NCBI GenBank assembly: GCA_902573835.1
Contig: CACGKZ010000006.1
Span: 1 to 47,290, forward strand
Length of the DNA stretch: 47,290 nt
Direction of reading: 5' to 3'
DNA from: an uncultured Pelagibacteraceae bacterium
GTDB lineage: Bacteria; Pseudomonadota; Alphaproteobacteria; Pelagibacterales; Pelagibacteraceae
In this document: positions 8,866 through 16,730 of the stretch, piece by piece
Numbering within the stretch: position 1 is the stretch's first letter
Layout of the letters: the number at the start of each line of letters is the position of its first letter
Program-made: the position numbers and the translations under genes
The notes under the pieces: generated by a model
Databases searched by the model: none
Seen by the model: only the letters and a program-made list of their open reading frames with translations
What the model was told of the DNA's origin: nothing

Positions 8866-8882
8866 TTTAATAGGTTAGTCAA
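8855..8882 (-). promoter_or_regulatory. sigma-70-type promoter of the mraZ-ftsZ operon
   Basis: Reading the minus strand, TTGACT (8882-8877) is followed after 16 nt by TATGAT (8860-8855), close matches to the -35 and -10 consensus. Transcription would start near 8848, giving a leader of about 58 nt before the mraZ ATG at 8789. The -10 box is embedded in the TGGGA repeat array. No transcript data support the exact start. Confidence 0.7.
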
Positions 8883-8943
8883 TATAATAGTTATATGGAA
8901 TAAAAGTACAAAGTAAGAACATTTTTGTGATATTATTGTGATT

Positions 8944-9292
8944 GCCAGATAATCTATAAGCCGGGTTCTGTCATTTAAGAAGTCATTTATCTAGGCATAT
9001 TTTTGCAAATATGCTCAAGCGGCTAACCCGGATGACAAACTAAAGACTGTTTTTAGCGTAAAACGCAGTGTCATCCCTATTTAGCCTTGCTCCATTTGGG
9101 GTTTACCTAGCGATTTTTGTTACCAAAAACCCGGTGTGCTCTTACCACACCTTTTCACCCTTACCTTGATTAGGCGGTTTATTTCTGTGGCACTAGCCCT
9201 GAGGTCGCCCTCGCCAGCCGTTAACTGGCAAATTGTCTTTACGGAGCCCGGACTTTCCTCTATATAAAATAGCGACTGTCCAATTATCTGGC
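8944..9292 (-). ncRNA. rnpB: RNase P RNA, bacterial class A
   Basis: On the minus strand the 5' region contains the universal GAGGAAAGTCCGGGCTCC element (9260-9243) and the 3' region contains GACAGAACCCGGCTTAT (8972-8956), the paired signatures of RNase P RNA. The two ends, GCCAGATAAT and ATTATCTGGC, are perfect complements and form a 10-bp P1 helix that fixes the boundaries at 9292 and 8944, about 349 nt. This RNA is the catalytic part of the enzyme that trims tRNA 5' ends. The gene lies between the amidase gene and the mraZ promoter, on the same strand as both. A TATTAT element at 9307-9302 could be its -10 box. I see no clear terminator. Confidence 0.97.
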
Positions 9293-9341
9293 ATAAGCTA
9301 AATAATATTTATAAAGACAAAAATCAAGAAAAATCATCTTT

Positions 9342-10049
9342 TCAAGCCAATAATTGGCTTATTTTGAGGGTTTTATCTGTAATTTTTCCATTAACCTCCT
9401 TAGGGAGAAATCTTCTTTGAAAAGCCATAACTATCATCCGATCTCTTTTTGATTTTTGAGATAAATTAAAAAATCTATATCCAATTTTATGAACATTTTT
9501 AAAAAACATTTTTCTTTTTGCTTCTGATTTGATCTCCTTTTTTTTTAATTTAAATTTCGGATACCAAATAGCTGCTCCTTTTAAACTTAAAAAATTCCAT
9601 GGAAATTTCTCGCCTGGATCTTTCTTTCTAAGGGGAGCGATGTCTGAATGTCCTAATACATTATTCTTCTTAATTTTGTATTTTTTTAAAAGTGATTTAA
9701 TTAAGGTTATTAAGGAAGAAATCTGTTTTTTCGGAAAGTTTTGATAATTTATTGAGTGGCCTTTATTTTGAATTTCAATACCGATTGAGTGTTTGTTTAA
9801 ATTTCTTATATTTTTCCACCTAGATTTTCCTGCATGCCAAGCAACTTTATTCTCGTCTATCATCTTGTAAATGTCCCCATTTCTATTAATAAAATAATGG
9901 CAACTTACTTTCGAATTAGGGTTTTTAAGCCTTTTCATAGATACACGCGCAGATTGCATTCCAGTGTAATGTATTATCAGATACTTAATGTCTCTCAAGA
10001 CTCTTGTTTTTTTTGAAAAATTTGCTGATTTATTAATCTTTATTTTCAT
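9342..10049 (-). CDS. AmpD/AmiD-type N-acetylmuramoyl-L-alanine amidase with a C-terminal peptidoglycan-binding-like domain
   Basis: This is a zinc amidase of the Amidase_2 family, which cuts the bond between MurNAc and the stem peptide. The expected zinc ligands are visible as His27 (IIHYTG), His134 (LGHSDIAP) and Asp144 (DPGEKFPW), with the AWHAG motif near 70-74. Residues about 180-235, including AFQRRFLPKEVNGKITDKTL, resemble a peptidoglycan-binding domain, as in AmiD and many alphaproteobacterial AmpD proteins. There is no signal peptide, so a cytoplasmic recycling role is more likely than a periplasmic one. The gene is divergent from mlaA across a 107-bp spacer and ends 49 nt upstream of rnpB. 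Confidence 0.9.
   Translation of the reverse strand: MKIKINKSANFSKKTRVLRDIKYLIIHYTGMQSARVSMKRLKNPNSKVSCHYFINRNGDIYKMIDENKVAWHAGKSRWKNIRNLNKHSIGIEIQNKGHSINYQNFPKKQISSLITLIKSLLKKYKIKKNNVLGHSDIAPLRKKDPGEKFPWNFLSLKGAAIWYPKFKLKKKEIKSEAKRKMFFKNVHKIGYRFFNLSQKSKRDRMIVMAFQRRFLPKEVNGKITDKTLKISQLLA
9344..9360 (-). terminator. inverted repeat over the amidase stop codon, possible weak terminator
   Basis: AAGCCAAT at 9344-9351 and ATTGGCTT at 9353-9360 are perfect inverted repeats around a single base, able to form a hairpin with six stable pairs and a 5-nt loop. It overlaps the last codons and stop of the amidase gene. On the minus strand a T-rich run follows about eight bases downstream, so a weak terminator before rnpB is possible. 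The distance to the T-run makes this uncertain. Confidence 0.3.
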
Positions 10050-10156
10050 AAATTAGACCTTTTAATCTAAAAATTACATAAATTTATATGCAAATTCTTT
10101 TAAAATAAAGCCATGATTTATGTGCAAAATCTCAATATTTTATATATATAGCCATT

Positions 10157-10909
10157 ATGGGATTTAAAAAAATACAGATTATTTTATACACTATATTGCT
10201 CAACGCTTTTCTATTAGTAAGCGCAAGTGCTCAATCAGAAAATGAGTGTTTTGAAAAAGTAAGTAGAGGAATTTTCAAATTTAATCAAGGTTTTGACAAC
10301 GTTATATTAGAACCGGTAGCGAAGGCTTACAACAAACTACCTGAGCCAGTTAAGAATGGGACTGGAAACTTTACTTCAAACATAGCAACATTGCTATCGA
10401 TACCAAATCATCTTCTTCAGGGTGAATTACGCTCTGCGGGTCATGCGACTGGAAGTTTTTTAATAAATTCAACGATTGGAATTTTAGGTTTGGGCAATCC
10501 AGCTGCGAAATTAGGTCTTGAGCACCAGAAAGAGGACCTAGGTCAAACTTTAGGCTCTTACGGAGTTAAGGGTGGATGTTACTTTGTTTTACCAATTTTA
10601 GGACCAACAACTTTAAGAGATTCTGTTGGTATGGTAATTGATAATAATTATTTGGATGCATTCGCTAGAGTTACGTGGCATGAAAAAGAAATAAAAAGTA
10701 TTTCAGGAAGTAAATTGGATTACGTAGGTGTAAAAACTGCGACGGCTGTAGACTTTAGAGGTGACAATATGTTAAATTTTGAAAGTTTGGAGAAAAATTC
10801 TATTGATCTCTATGCTGCAACTAAAAGTTTGTATCTTCAAGATAGATCAAAAAAAATTAAAAATGAGTCGGGTGCCGACGAAGATGCCTGGGGCGATTTA
10901 GATAAATAA
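10157..10909 (+). CDS. mlaA: MlaA (VacJ)-family outer-membrane lipid asymmetry protein, apparently without a lipobox
   Basis: MlaA removes mislocalised phospholipid from the outer leaflet of the outer membrane and passes it to MlaC. The 250-residue protein has the family core: FKFNQGFDNVILEPVAKAYN near 36-55, the helical PEPVKNGTGNF segment, FLINSTIGILG near 97 and the FVLPILGPTTLRDSVG motif near 143. The N-terminus is a signal peptide that would be cut after SASA at residue 25 by ordinary signal peptidase I. No Cys lies at a lipobox position (the first is Cys31), unlike the lipidated E. coli protein. It forms a two-gene unit with mlaC 11 nt downstream. Confidence 0.92.
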   Translation: MGFKKIQIILYTILLNAFLLVSASAQSENECFEKVSRGIFKFNQGFDNVILEPVAKAYNKLPEPVKNGTGNFTSNIATLLSIPNHLLQGELRSAGHATGSFLINSTIGILGLGNPAAKLGLEHQKEDLGQTLGSYGVKGGCYFVLPILGPTTLRDSVGMVIDNNYLDAFARVTWHEKEIKSISGSKLDYVGVKTATAVDFRGDNMLNFESLEKNSIDLYAATKSLYLQDRSKKIKNESGADEDAWGDLDK

Positions 10910-10920
10910 ATATCTTTTTA

Positions 10921-11523
10921 ATGAAAAAGAGATTACTTTTTTTAATACCTTTATTTTATCTTAATTTAAATGCTGTTACTGCAGTAACTTACAATTCTGA
11001 ACCAAAAATTTTCATACAAGAACTTGTTAATGATGCGGTAAGATCTTTAAGTGACAACTCATTGACCGAAGAAGAAAAAAACAAAGCTATAGAAAAAATT
11101 GCTTTAGAAAACGTAGATATTAAAGCTTTAGGACTTTATACTCTTGGAAATATTAGGAAAGAACTCGATGAAAATACAATTAATAAGTACCAAGATCTTT
11201 TTGAAAAATACTTCTTAAAAAGTTTAACGTCTAGACTGACTGATTATTCATCTCAAAAATTTGAAGTCTTCGACTCAGAGCAAAAGAGTTCAAATTATAC
11301 AATTGTAAATTCAAAAATACCCGAAAGTTTAAAATCTCCAGAGATAAAGATAGATTGGAGAATTTATACTAAAAATCCACAAAAGCCTTTAATAAGAGAT
11401 TTGATAGTTGAGGGATTAAGTTTGGCAAGAACTCAGAAAGAGGAATTTGCTTCGATTTTAAATTCAAATAATAATGACGTAAGTGCTCTTATAAATAAAT
11501 TACAAGAGTTCATTTCAAAATAG
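10921..11523 (+). CDS. mlaC: MlaC-type periplasmic phospholipid carrier
   Basis: This 200-residue protein has an N-terminal signal peptide (about residues 1-21, cleaved near NAVTA) and the Tol-tolerance Ttg2/MlaC fold pattern: an early ALGLYTLGNIRKELDENT segment, a KYFLKSLTSRLTDYSSQKFEV segment and a DWRIYTKNPQKPLIRDLIVEGLSLARTQKEEF segment that corresponds to the conserved end of the family. MlaC shuttles phospholipid between MlaA in the outer membrane and the MlaFEDB transporter in the inner membrane. No mlaFEDB genes are in this window. It is 11 nt downstream of mlaA and likely co-transcribed. Confidence 0.88.
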   Translation: MKKRLLFLIPLFYLNLNAVTAVTYNSEPKIFIQELVNDAVRSLSDNSLTEEEKNKAIEKIALENVDIKALGLYTLGNIRKELDENTINKYQDLFEKYFLKSLTSRLTDYSSQKFEVFDSEQKSSNYTIVNSKIPESLKSPEIKIDWRIYTKNPQKPLIRDLIVEGLSLARTQKEEFASILNSNNNDVSALINKLQEFISK

Positions 11524-11563
11524 ATTTCAAAAGGATAAAAAATTTAATAGAGTAACTCATATT

Positions 11564-12322
11564 ATGACTATCAAAAAATTATTACCTGGTTTTATTAGAA
11601 AAAAATTGAGAGAATTGAAAACAAAACAAGATTTTCAATTAGATCTTGGGAGAATTGAGCTTATAAAAGAGAGTAGTATTGAGGATTTAAAAAGAATTGA
11701 ATATTTAGAAAAATTAATTCCTAAATTAGGTTTAAACAAAGAAGTCTTAATTGAACAACCCGAAATTGTAAAACAAAATGGAGGGGGATTATTGATATGG
11801 CAATACCCTAATCAATTTTCAAGATATTTATCTTTTTTACAAAAACAAGAAATCAGCTCGTATTTAGAAATTGGTTGTAGGTGGGGTGGAACATTTATAC
11901 TTACTAACGAATATTTAAAAAAATTTGGCAAAATTAAAAAAAGTTTAGCAATTGATATAATAGACTCGCCAGTTCAAAAATATTGCTTGAAAAACAATGA
12001 AACTGAATTTTGGAAAGCAGACAGTAAATCTGATTTATTTAAAAATTATATGGAAAATAATTTTTTTGATTTAGTTTTAATCGATGGAGATCACAGCTAT
12101 GCAGGAGTTAAAAATGATTATGAGAATACTAAAAATAAAGCTAAAATTTTTGTATTTCATGACATTGTAAATAACGCGGCTGAAGGTGTAGTTAAGTTCT
12201 GGAATGAACTTAAGAAAAACAAAAAGGATTACAATTTTTTTGAATTTAAAGATCAATATGATGAAGTAGTTCGTAAAACAGGCAATACCTTTTTAGGAAT
12301 CGGTGTAGCTATTAAGAAATAA
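11564..12322 (+). CDS. class I SAM-dependent methyltransferase of unknown substrate
   Basis: The 252-residue protein has a class I Rossmann methyltransferase core. A SAM-binding motif YLEIGCRWGGTF lies near residues 102-113, a strand-2 acid is in LAIDIID near 134-140, and LVLIDGDHSYAGVKNDYE near 171-188 followed by FVFHDI resembles the CmcI-like and Methyltransf_24 group. The first 90 residues are helical and unassigned. The substrate cannot be told. The gene lies 40 nt after mlaC and is convergent with the tRNA at 12345-12421. It may be an accessory gene placed next to a tRNA, but its base composition is like that of its neighbours. Confidence 0.75.
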   Translation: MTIKKLLPGFIRKKLRELKTKQDFQLDLGRIELIKESSIEDLKRIEYLEKLIPKLGLNKEVLIEQPEIVKQNGGGLLIWQYPNQFSRYLSFLQKQEISSYLEIGCRWGGTFILTNEYLKKFGKIKKSLAIDIIDSPVQKYCLKNNETEFWKADSKSDLFKNYMENNFFDLVLIDGDHSYAGVKNDYENTKNKAKIFVFHDIVNNAAEGVVKFWNELKKNKKDYNFFEFKDQYDEVVRKTGNTFLGIGVAIKK

Positions 12323-12344
12323 AATTTTGTTTTGAACTAATTGT

Positions 12345-12421
12345 TGGTGGGCCCGCCAGGACTCGAACCTGGGACCAATACATTATGAGTGTACTGCTCT
12401 AACCAACTGAGCTACAGGCCC
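12345..12421 (-). tRNA. tRNA with CAU anticodon (tRNA-Ile2 or elongator tRNA-Met)
   Basis: The minus strand folds into a 77-nt tRNA with encoded CCA. The acceptor stem is GGGCCTG pairing with CGGGCCC, the D arm is GCTC/GAGC, the anticodon loop is CTCATAA with anticodon CAT, and the T arm is CAGG-TTCGAGT-CCTG. A CAT anticodon can belong to elongator tRNA-Met or to tRNA-Ile2, in which TilS converts C34 to lysidine. The TTGGTC variable region and the acceptor stem resemble Ile2 forms, but I cannot settle this by eye. It is not the initiator, because the first base pair is a normal G-C. It starts 26 nt after the rpoD stop on the same strand. Confidence 0.95.
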
Positions 12422-12447
12422 ATTGTTTTCTTTTACATTAGAAAAAG

Positions 12448-14319
12448 TTACTTTTCTAGAAAACTTTTAAGTTGTTTTGATCTGCTTGGATGCTTTAGTT
12501 TTCTTAAAGCTTTAGCTTCAATTTGTCTTATTCTTTCTCTGGTTACAGAAAATTGCAGGCCCACCTCTTCTAAGGTGTGATCGGTATTCATCCCAATACC
12601 AAATCGCATTCTAAGAACTCTTTCTTCTCTTGGTGTGAGAGAGGCCAAAATTTTTGTAGTTGACTCACTTAAATTTGACTGAATAGCAGTATCTAGAGGT
12701 TGAAGAGCATTTTTATCTTCTATAAAGTCTCCAAGACTACTATCTTCCTCATCCCCAACAGGAGTTTCTAATGATACCGGCTCCTTAGCGATTTTTAAAA
12801 CTTTTCGTACCTTCTCTAGCGGCATCGCAAGTTTTTTTGCTAACTCTTCTGGGGTAGGTTCTCTACCAAATTCACTCATGATTTGTCTTTGAGTTCTCAC
12901 AATCTTATTAATTGTTTCTATCATATGAACTGGAATACGAATTGTTCTTGCTTGGTCTGCGATTGATCTTGTAATAGCTTGTCTGATCCACCAAGTGGCA
13001 TAAGTTGAAAACTTATAACCTCTTCTATACTCGAATTTATCAACAGCTTTCATTAAGCCTATGTTTCCCTCTTGTATTAAATCTAGAAACTGCAATCCTC
13101 TATTTGTGTATTTCTTGGCTATTGATATAACTAGTCTTAAATTAGCTTCAACCATTTCTTTTTTTGCAATTCTGGACTCCCGCTCTCCTTTTTGAATTCT
13201 GCTTACTAATCTTTTAAACTCACCAACTGAAAGTCCGATCTTTTTACTAAATTCCACTAATCTGTCTCTTATTTCCGCGAAATCTTTTTTGAACTTCTTA
13301 AAAAAAGATTTCCAAACAGGATTTTGATTTAGAAAAGCCTCAAATTTAGGATTAATTTCATTACCGATATAATATTTTAAAAATTCTTCTCTGGAGATCT
13401 TATTGTCCATAGCAAGTCTTAATAAAACACCTTCCAAAGAAACTATTTTTTTATTCTCTTTGTAGTGGGATTGAACTAATTCCTCCACCACATTAGGTGC
13501 AATTTGCAGATTTTTGAAATTGTCTACCAAAATAGACTGTATTTTTTTAAAGTTTTTATTTTTAGAAACAGAAAGTTCCTTTCCTGATAGAATACATTCT
13601 AAATTTTCTTTTTGGTATTTTTGTAATTTTAAGTAATTTTTATTTAAAGATTCTAATAGTTTAAGTATCCTAGGTTTAATTTCTTCTTCCATTTTTGCTA
13701 AGGAAACGTTAAATTCGTCTTCTTCAGTTACTTCTACTTTTTCATCTGGATTTTTTTCATTTTCAATATTTTCATCTTTTGTTTTAATCTTTTTTTCCGA
13801 CTCTTTTTTTGATTTTATCTCTCCATCACCCGAAGCTTCAAAGTCTTCGTAAGTTGAGTCTATATCAATTATGTCTCTTACTAACATTTCTTGGTTTTCT
13901 ATTTTATCTTTCCACTCAGATATTTTTTTTCCAACTATTGGGCTTTGGGTAAGAGCATTAATCATAACATCTTTTCCAGCCTCAATTCTTTTAGCAATAG
14001 CAATTTCTCCTTCTCTAGAAAGTAATTCAACTCCACCCATCTCTCGTAGATACATTCTAATTGGATCATCACTTTTTTCGGATGTTTTTTCTTCAATGTT
14101 GTTTGTAGTTTCTTTCTTCTTATTTGATTGGAATTCTGATTTTTTTTCTACTAGAGTAATTTTATGGTCAGCAATTATTAAAAAAGCCCGCTCAGTATTT
14201 TCAAAAGATCCACCCCTCTTACCTAAAGATTTTCCAAGTTCCTCATATGTAATAAAGCCTCGATTTTTTCCTTTTTCGAGAATTCTTTCGAACGATTTTG
14301 TAATTAATTTTTCACTCAT
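12448..14319 (-). CDS. rpoD: primary sigma factor RpoD (sigma-70)
   Basis: RpoD directs RNA polymerase to housekeeping promoters. The 623-residue protein has a short region 1.1 ([17 protein letters not shown] near 17-33), region 1.2 ([21 protein letters not shown] near 85-105), a long charged non-conserved region, regions 2.1-2.4 with [32 protein letters not shown] and [10 protein letters not shown], region 3, and region 4.2 with a helix-turn-helix near [10 protein letters not shown] at the end. It follows dnaG by 58 nt and precedes a tRNA, forming a macromolecular-synthesis cluster. Identification is secure. Confidence 0.97.
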   Translation of the reverse strand: MSEKLITKSFERILEKGKNRGFITYEELGKSLGKRGGSFENTERAFLIIADHKITLVEKKSEFQSNKKKETTNNIEEKTSEKSDDPIRMYLREMGGVELLSREGEIAIAKRIEAGKDVMINALTQSPIVGKKISEWKDKIENQEMLVRDIIDIDSTYEDFEASGDGEIKSKKESEKKIKTKDENIENEKNPDEKVEVTEEDEFNVSLAKMEEEIKPRILKLLESLNKNYLKLQKYQKENLECILSGKELSVSKNKNFKKIQSILVDNFKNLQIAPNVVEELVQSHYKENKKIVSLEGVLLRLAMDNKISREEFLKYYIGNEINPKFEAFLNQNPVWKSFFKKFKKDFAEIRDRLVEFSKKIGLSVGEFKRLVSRIQKGERESRIAKKEMVEANLRLVISIAKKYTNRGLQFLDLIQEGNIGLMKAVDKFEYRRGYKFSTYATWWIRQAITRSIADQARTIRIPVHMIETINKIVRTQRQIMSEFGREPTPEELAKKLAMPLEKVRKVLKIAKEPVSLETPVGDEEDSSLGDFIEDKNALQPLDTAIQSNLSESTTKILASLTPREERVLRMRFGIGMNTDHTLEEVGLQFSVTRERIRQIEAKALRKLKHPSRSKQLKSFLEK

Positions 14320-14377
14320 ATGCTGAATTTATTAGTGAAATATATATAAACACTAAATATTAAAAATCTATCTTTAA

Positions 14378-16159
14378 TTATTCCCTATTTATTTGACTTT
14401 TAAGCTTTAGAAGTTCTGAATATGCCTTCTCTTCCATATTATTTATTAATTTATTCTCTAAAGATTCTATCTTTTTTTTATTTTGACCCTCTAAAAGGTC
14501 ATTAATGAAATCCTGAAATAATTCTTTTATCTGGTCATAGTTTTTTTTATTTATAATCATTCTTAAATTTGAATTCTCAATGATACTTTTAGCAAGACTA
14601 GAATGAGTTTTTAGCACTTCATTTTCAATCTCTTTTTCTGTTTTATCTGAATTTATTAAATCAATTAAAAATATTTTTAGTTTTTCATTTTCTTGATTTG
14701 AAAAAACAATTGTCGATATACTTTCTAAGTTATTCTTTACTGCTCCACCATATAACATCATTATAAAAAGAATTGAAAATTCAACTATATTCTCTCTTGT
14801 TAGATCTTTTTTTTGCATATGTATTTTTTTTGTTTCATTGAGTATTTTAAAATTTTTTCGTTTTGAAAAACCATAACTTATTTTACTATTTACGTTAGGG
14901 GTCAAACTATTAATTTTGCTTAAAAAATTTTCTAATATATATTTTTTTAGTGTATTATCATTAATAGAAGAGCATAATTTTCTCATCTGTTTTTCGAATT
15001 TAGTTATTTCGTAAGGATTATTAGTGTTAATCTTTTTTACATAAGTGTCCCAAATAAATGATTGAATAATAGTTTTATTATCCAAAAATTTCAAAAAACC
15101 TTCTTTGCCCACTTCTTTTATAATATCATCTGGATCTTTCCCTTCATCAAGGATTGAAAAATAAATTTTGTTTTCTTCGTTTATTAGTGGAAATAATCTC
15201 TCTGCTATTCTAAGTGCTGCTTGTTGACCGCTTTTATCTCCATCTAAACATATAATTGGATCTGAAAAAAATTTCCAAATTAAGTTAATCTGACTTTCAG
15301 TAATAGCGGTTCCACAATTTGAAATAACATTTTTGATCCCATTCGAATATAATGAGATTACATCCATATAACCTTCTACTATAATTACTTCTTTAGAGTT
15401 GGATCTCTCATCTTTTGCAAAGTTTAAATTAAATAGTTGTCTTCCTTTTTTAAAAAATTCTGTTTCAGGAGAGTTTATATATTTTGCCAATTTTACATCC
15501 CCAATTATTCTTCCACCAAATGCAATTGTATCTCCTGATAAATTAAGTATTGGGAAAATAATTCTATTTTTAAATCTATCTATAAATTTTTGATTTTTTT
15601 CTACAAAATAAAAGAGTCCTGTCGATTTTATTTCTTCTAAAGAATATTTTTTTGATAGATAATCAAAAAAATTATTAGGTGGAACATATCCTAGTTGAAA
15701 TTTTTTAATTACTTCTTCAGAAAGTTTTCTTTCTTTTAAATAATTTAATGCGAATAAATTTTTTTTATCAAATAATTCACTTTGAGAGTACACAGAATAT
15801 TCTTTTATTATCATTTTATACTTATTATATTTTTCTTCTTTTTCTTTGTCGTATTTTGTAAATTTATATATTTGCATTCCTGCTTCTGATGCTAAAACTT
15901 TTACAGCCTCTCCAAATCTTAAAGATCTTGTCTTCATTAAAAAATCGAAAATATTTCCATGTTCACCAGTGCTAAAACAGTGATAGAATCCTTTTTCATC
16001 GTTCACAGTAAAGGATGGTGTTTTTTCGTTCTTGAATGGAGACAGGCCAATAAACTCTTTGCCTCTTTTTTTTAGTTGAACATATTTACTCACTACTTGT
16101 GATACTTTAAGCCTTAATTTAATTTCATCTAAATATTCTTTTGGATACTTCATGATCAT
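14378..16159 (-). CDS. dnaG: DNA primase DnaG with a degenerate zinc-binding domain
   Basis: DnaG makes RNA primers at replication forks. The 593-residue protein has the N-terminal CHC2 domain (1-100), the TOPRIM catalytic domain with IVEGYMDVISLYSNG and CLDGDKSGQQAALR, and a C-terminal helicase-interaction region. The zinc ligands of E. coli DnaG, Cys40, His43, Cys61 and Cys64, align here with Ser40, Lys43, Cys61 and Thr64, so three of four are lost although the surrounding fold motifs (EKTPSFTVNDEKGFYH, EHGNIFDFLM) remain. As I recall, other alphaproteobacterial primases show similar losses. The start ATG overlaps the yqeY stop as ATGA. A second ATG is two codons later. Confidence 0.96.
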   Translation of the reverse strand: MIMKYPKEYLDEIKLRLKVSQVVSKYVQLKKRGKEFIGLSPFKNEKTPSFTVNDEKGFYHCFSTGEHGNIFDFLMKTRSLRFGEAVKVLASEAGMQIYKFTKYDKEKEEKYNKYKMIIKEYSVYSQSELFDKKNLFALNYLKERKLSEEVIKKFQLGYVPPNNFFDYLSKKYSLEEIKSTGLFYFVEKNQKFIDRFKNRIIFPILNLSGDTIAFGGRIIGDVKLAKYINSPETEFFKKGRQLFNLNFAKDERSNSKEVIIVEGYMDVISLYSNGIKNVISNCGTAITESQINLIWKFFSDPIICLDGDKSGQQAALRIAERLFPLINEENKIYFSILDEGKDPDDIIKEVGKEGFLKFLDNKTIIQSFIWDTYVKKINTNNPYEITKFEKQMRKLCSSINDNTLKKYILENFLSKINSLTPNVNSKISYGFSKRKNFKILNETKKIHMQKKDLTRENIVEFSILFIMMLYGGAVKNNLESISTIVFSNQENEKLKIFLIDLINSDKTEKEIENEVLKTHSSLAKSIIENSNLRMIINKKNYDQIKELFQDFINDLLEGQNKKKIESLENKLINNMEEKAYSELLKLKSQINRE

Positions 16160-16608
16160 TTTAATAATTCTTTAATAAGATTACTTACTTTTGAAAAATC
16201 TAAGACATCTCCATATTCTTTTTTAAGTAATCCCATAACCTTTCCCATATCTTTAATAGATTTAGCTTGAAGATTTCCAATAGCTTTTTTACAAATATTT
16301 TTTGTTTCCTCATCGCTCATTTGTTTAGGTAGAAAATTATTTATAATTGAAATTTCCTCTTGTTCTTTTTTGAGTAGATCTTCCCTGCCTGCTTTTTTGT
16401 AAGCTTCACACGAATCATTTCTTTGTTTGTTCATTTTTTTTAATATTGAGATGATTTCTTGGTCTTTTAAAGAACCTTCTTTAATTTTAGATGCTATTTT
16501 AAAATCTTTAATAGCAGAAATTATAAGTCTTAAAGTTGGAAAGACAGTTTTGTCTTTGTTTTTGAGACTTTCGTTTAATTTTTCTTCTATTTTTTTTTCT
16601 AAGGACAT
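16156..16608 (-). CDS. yqeY: GatB/YqeY domain protein
   Basis: This 150-residue helical protein matches the YqeY family, which shares a domain with the tail of GatB and may bind tRNA. Features include LRLIISAIKDFKI near 26, the KKMNKQRNDSCEAYKKAGREDLLKKEQEEISIINNFLPKQMS segment and the KDMGKVMGLLKKEYGDVLDFSKVS segment near the end. The exact function is unknown. Family members in many proteobacteria sit upstream of dnaG and rpoD in the place taken by rpsU in E. coli, as here. It overlaps dnaG by 4 nt and is divergent from carA across a 122-bp spacer. Confidence 0.9.
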   Translation of the reverse strand: MSLEKKIEEKLNESLKNKDKTVFPTLRLIISAIKDFKIASKIKEGSLKDQEIISILKKMNKQRNDSCEAYKKAGREDLLKKEQEEISIINNFLPKQMSDEETKNICKKAIGNLQAKSIKDMGKVMGLLKKEYGDVLDFSKVSNLIKELLK

Positions 16609-16730
16609 TTTTTTTAGTAAGTTTAATCACAAATTATATTTAAAATAAAAAGATCTTTCTTGACGATTTTTAAAGTTTTTCATATGTTTCGCAAAATCAT
16701 GTTTATAAGTTTTTTACTTTAACTCATGAG
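16609..16730. other. 122-bp divergent spacer between yqeY and carA
   Basis: This spacer should hold the promoters for yqeY-dnaG-rpoD on the minus strand and carAB on the plus strand. It is very AT-rich and contains several T-runs. I find no confident -35/-10 pair, no attenuator hairpin and no riboswitch-like structure. Confidence 0.4.

Noticed and set aside
8944-9292. 10-bp perfect terminal inverted repeats around a 349-bp segment, like a small transposable element
   Set aside because: The ends pair as helix P1 of RNase P RNA, and the interior carries the conserved rnpB elements. There is no transposase or target duplication.
13871-14326. 151-codon open frame on the plus strand antisense to rpoD
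   Set aside because: It is the mirror of the low-complexity N-terminal part of rpoD. The translation resembles no family and there is no start signal.
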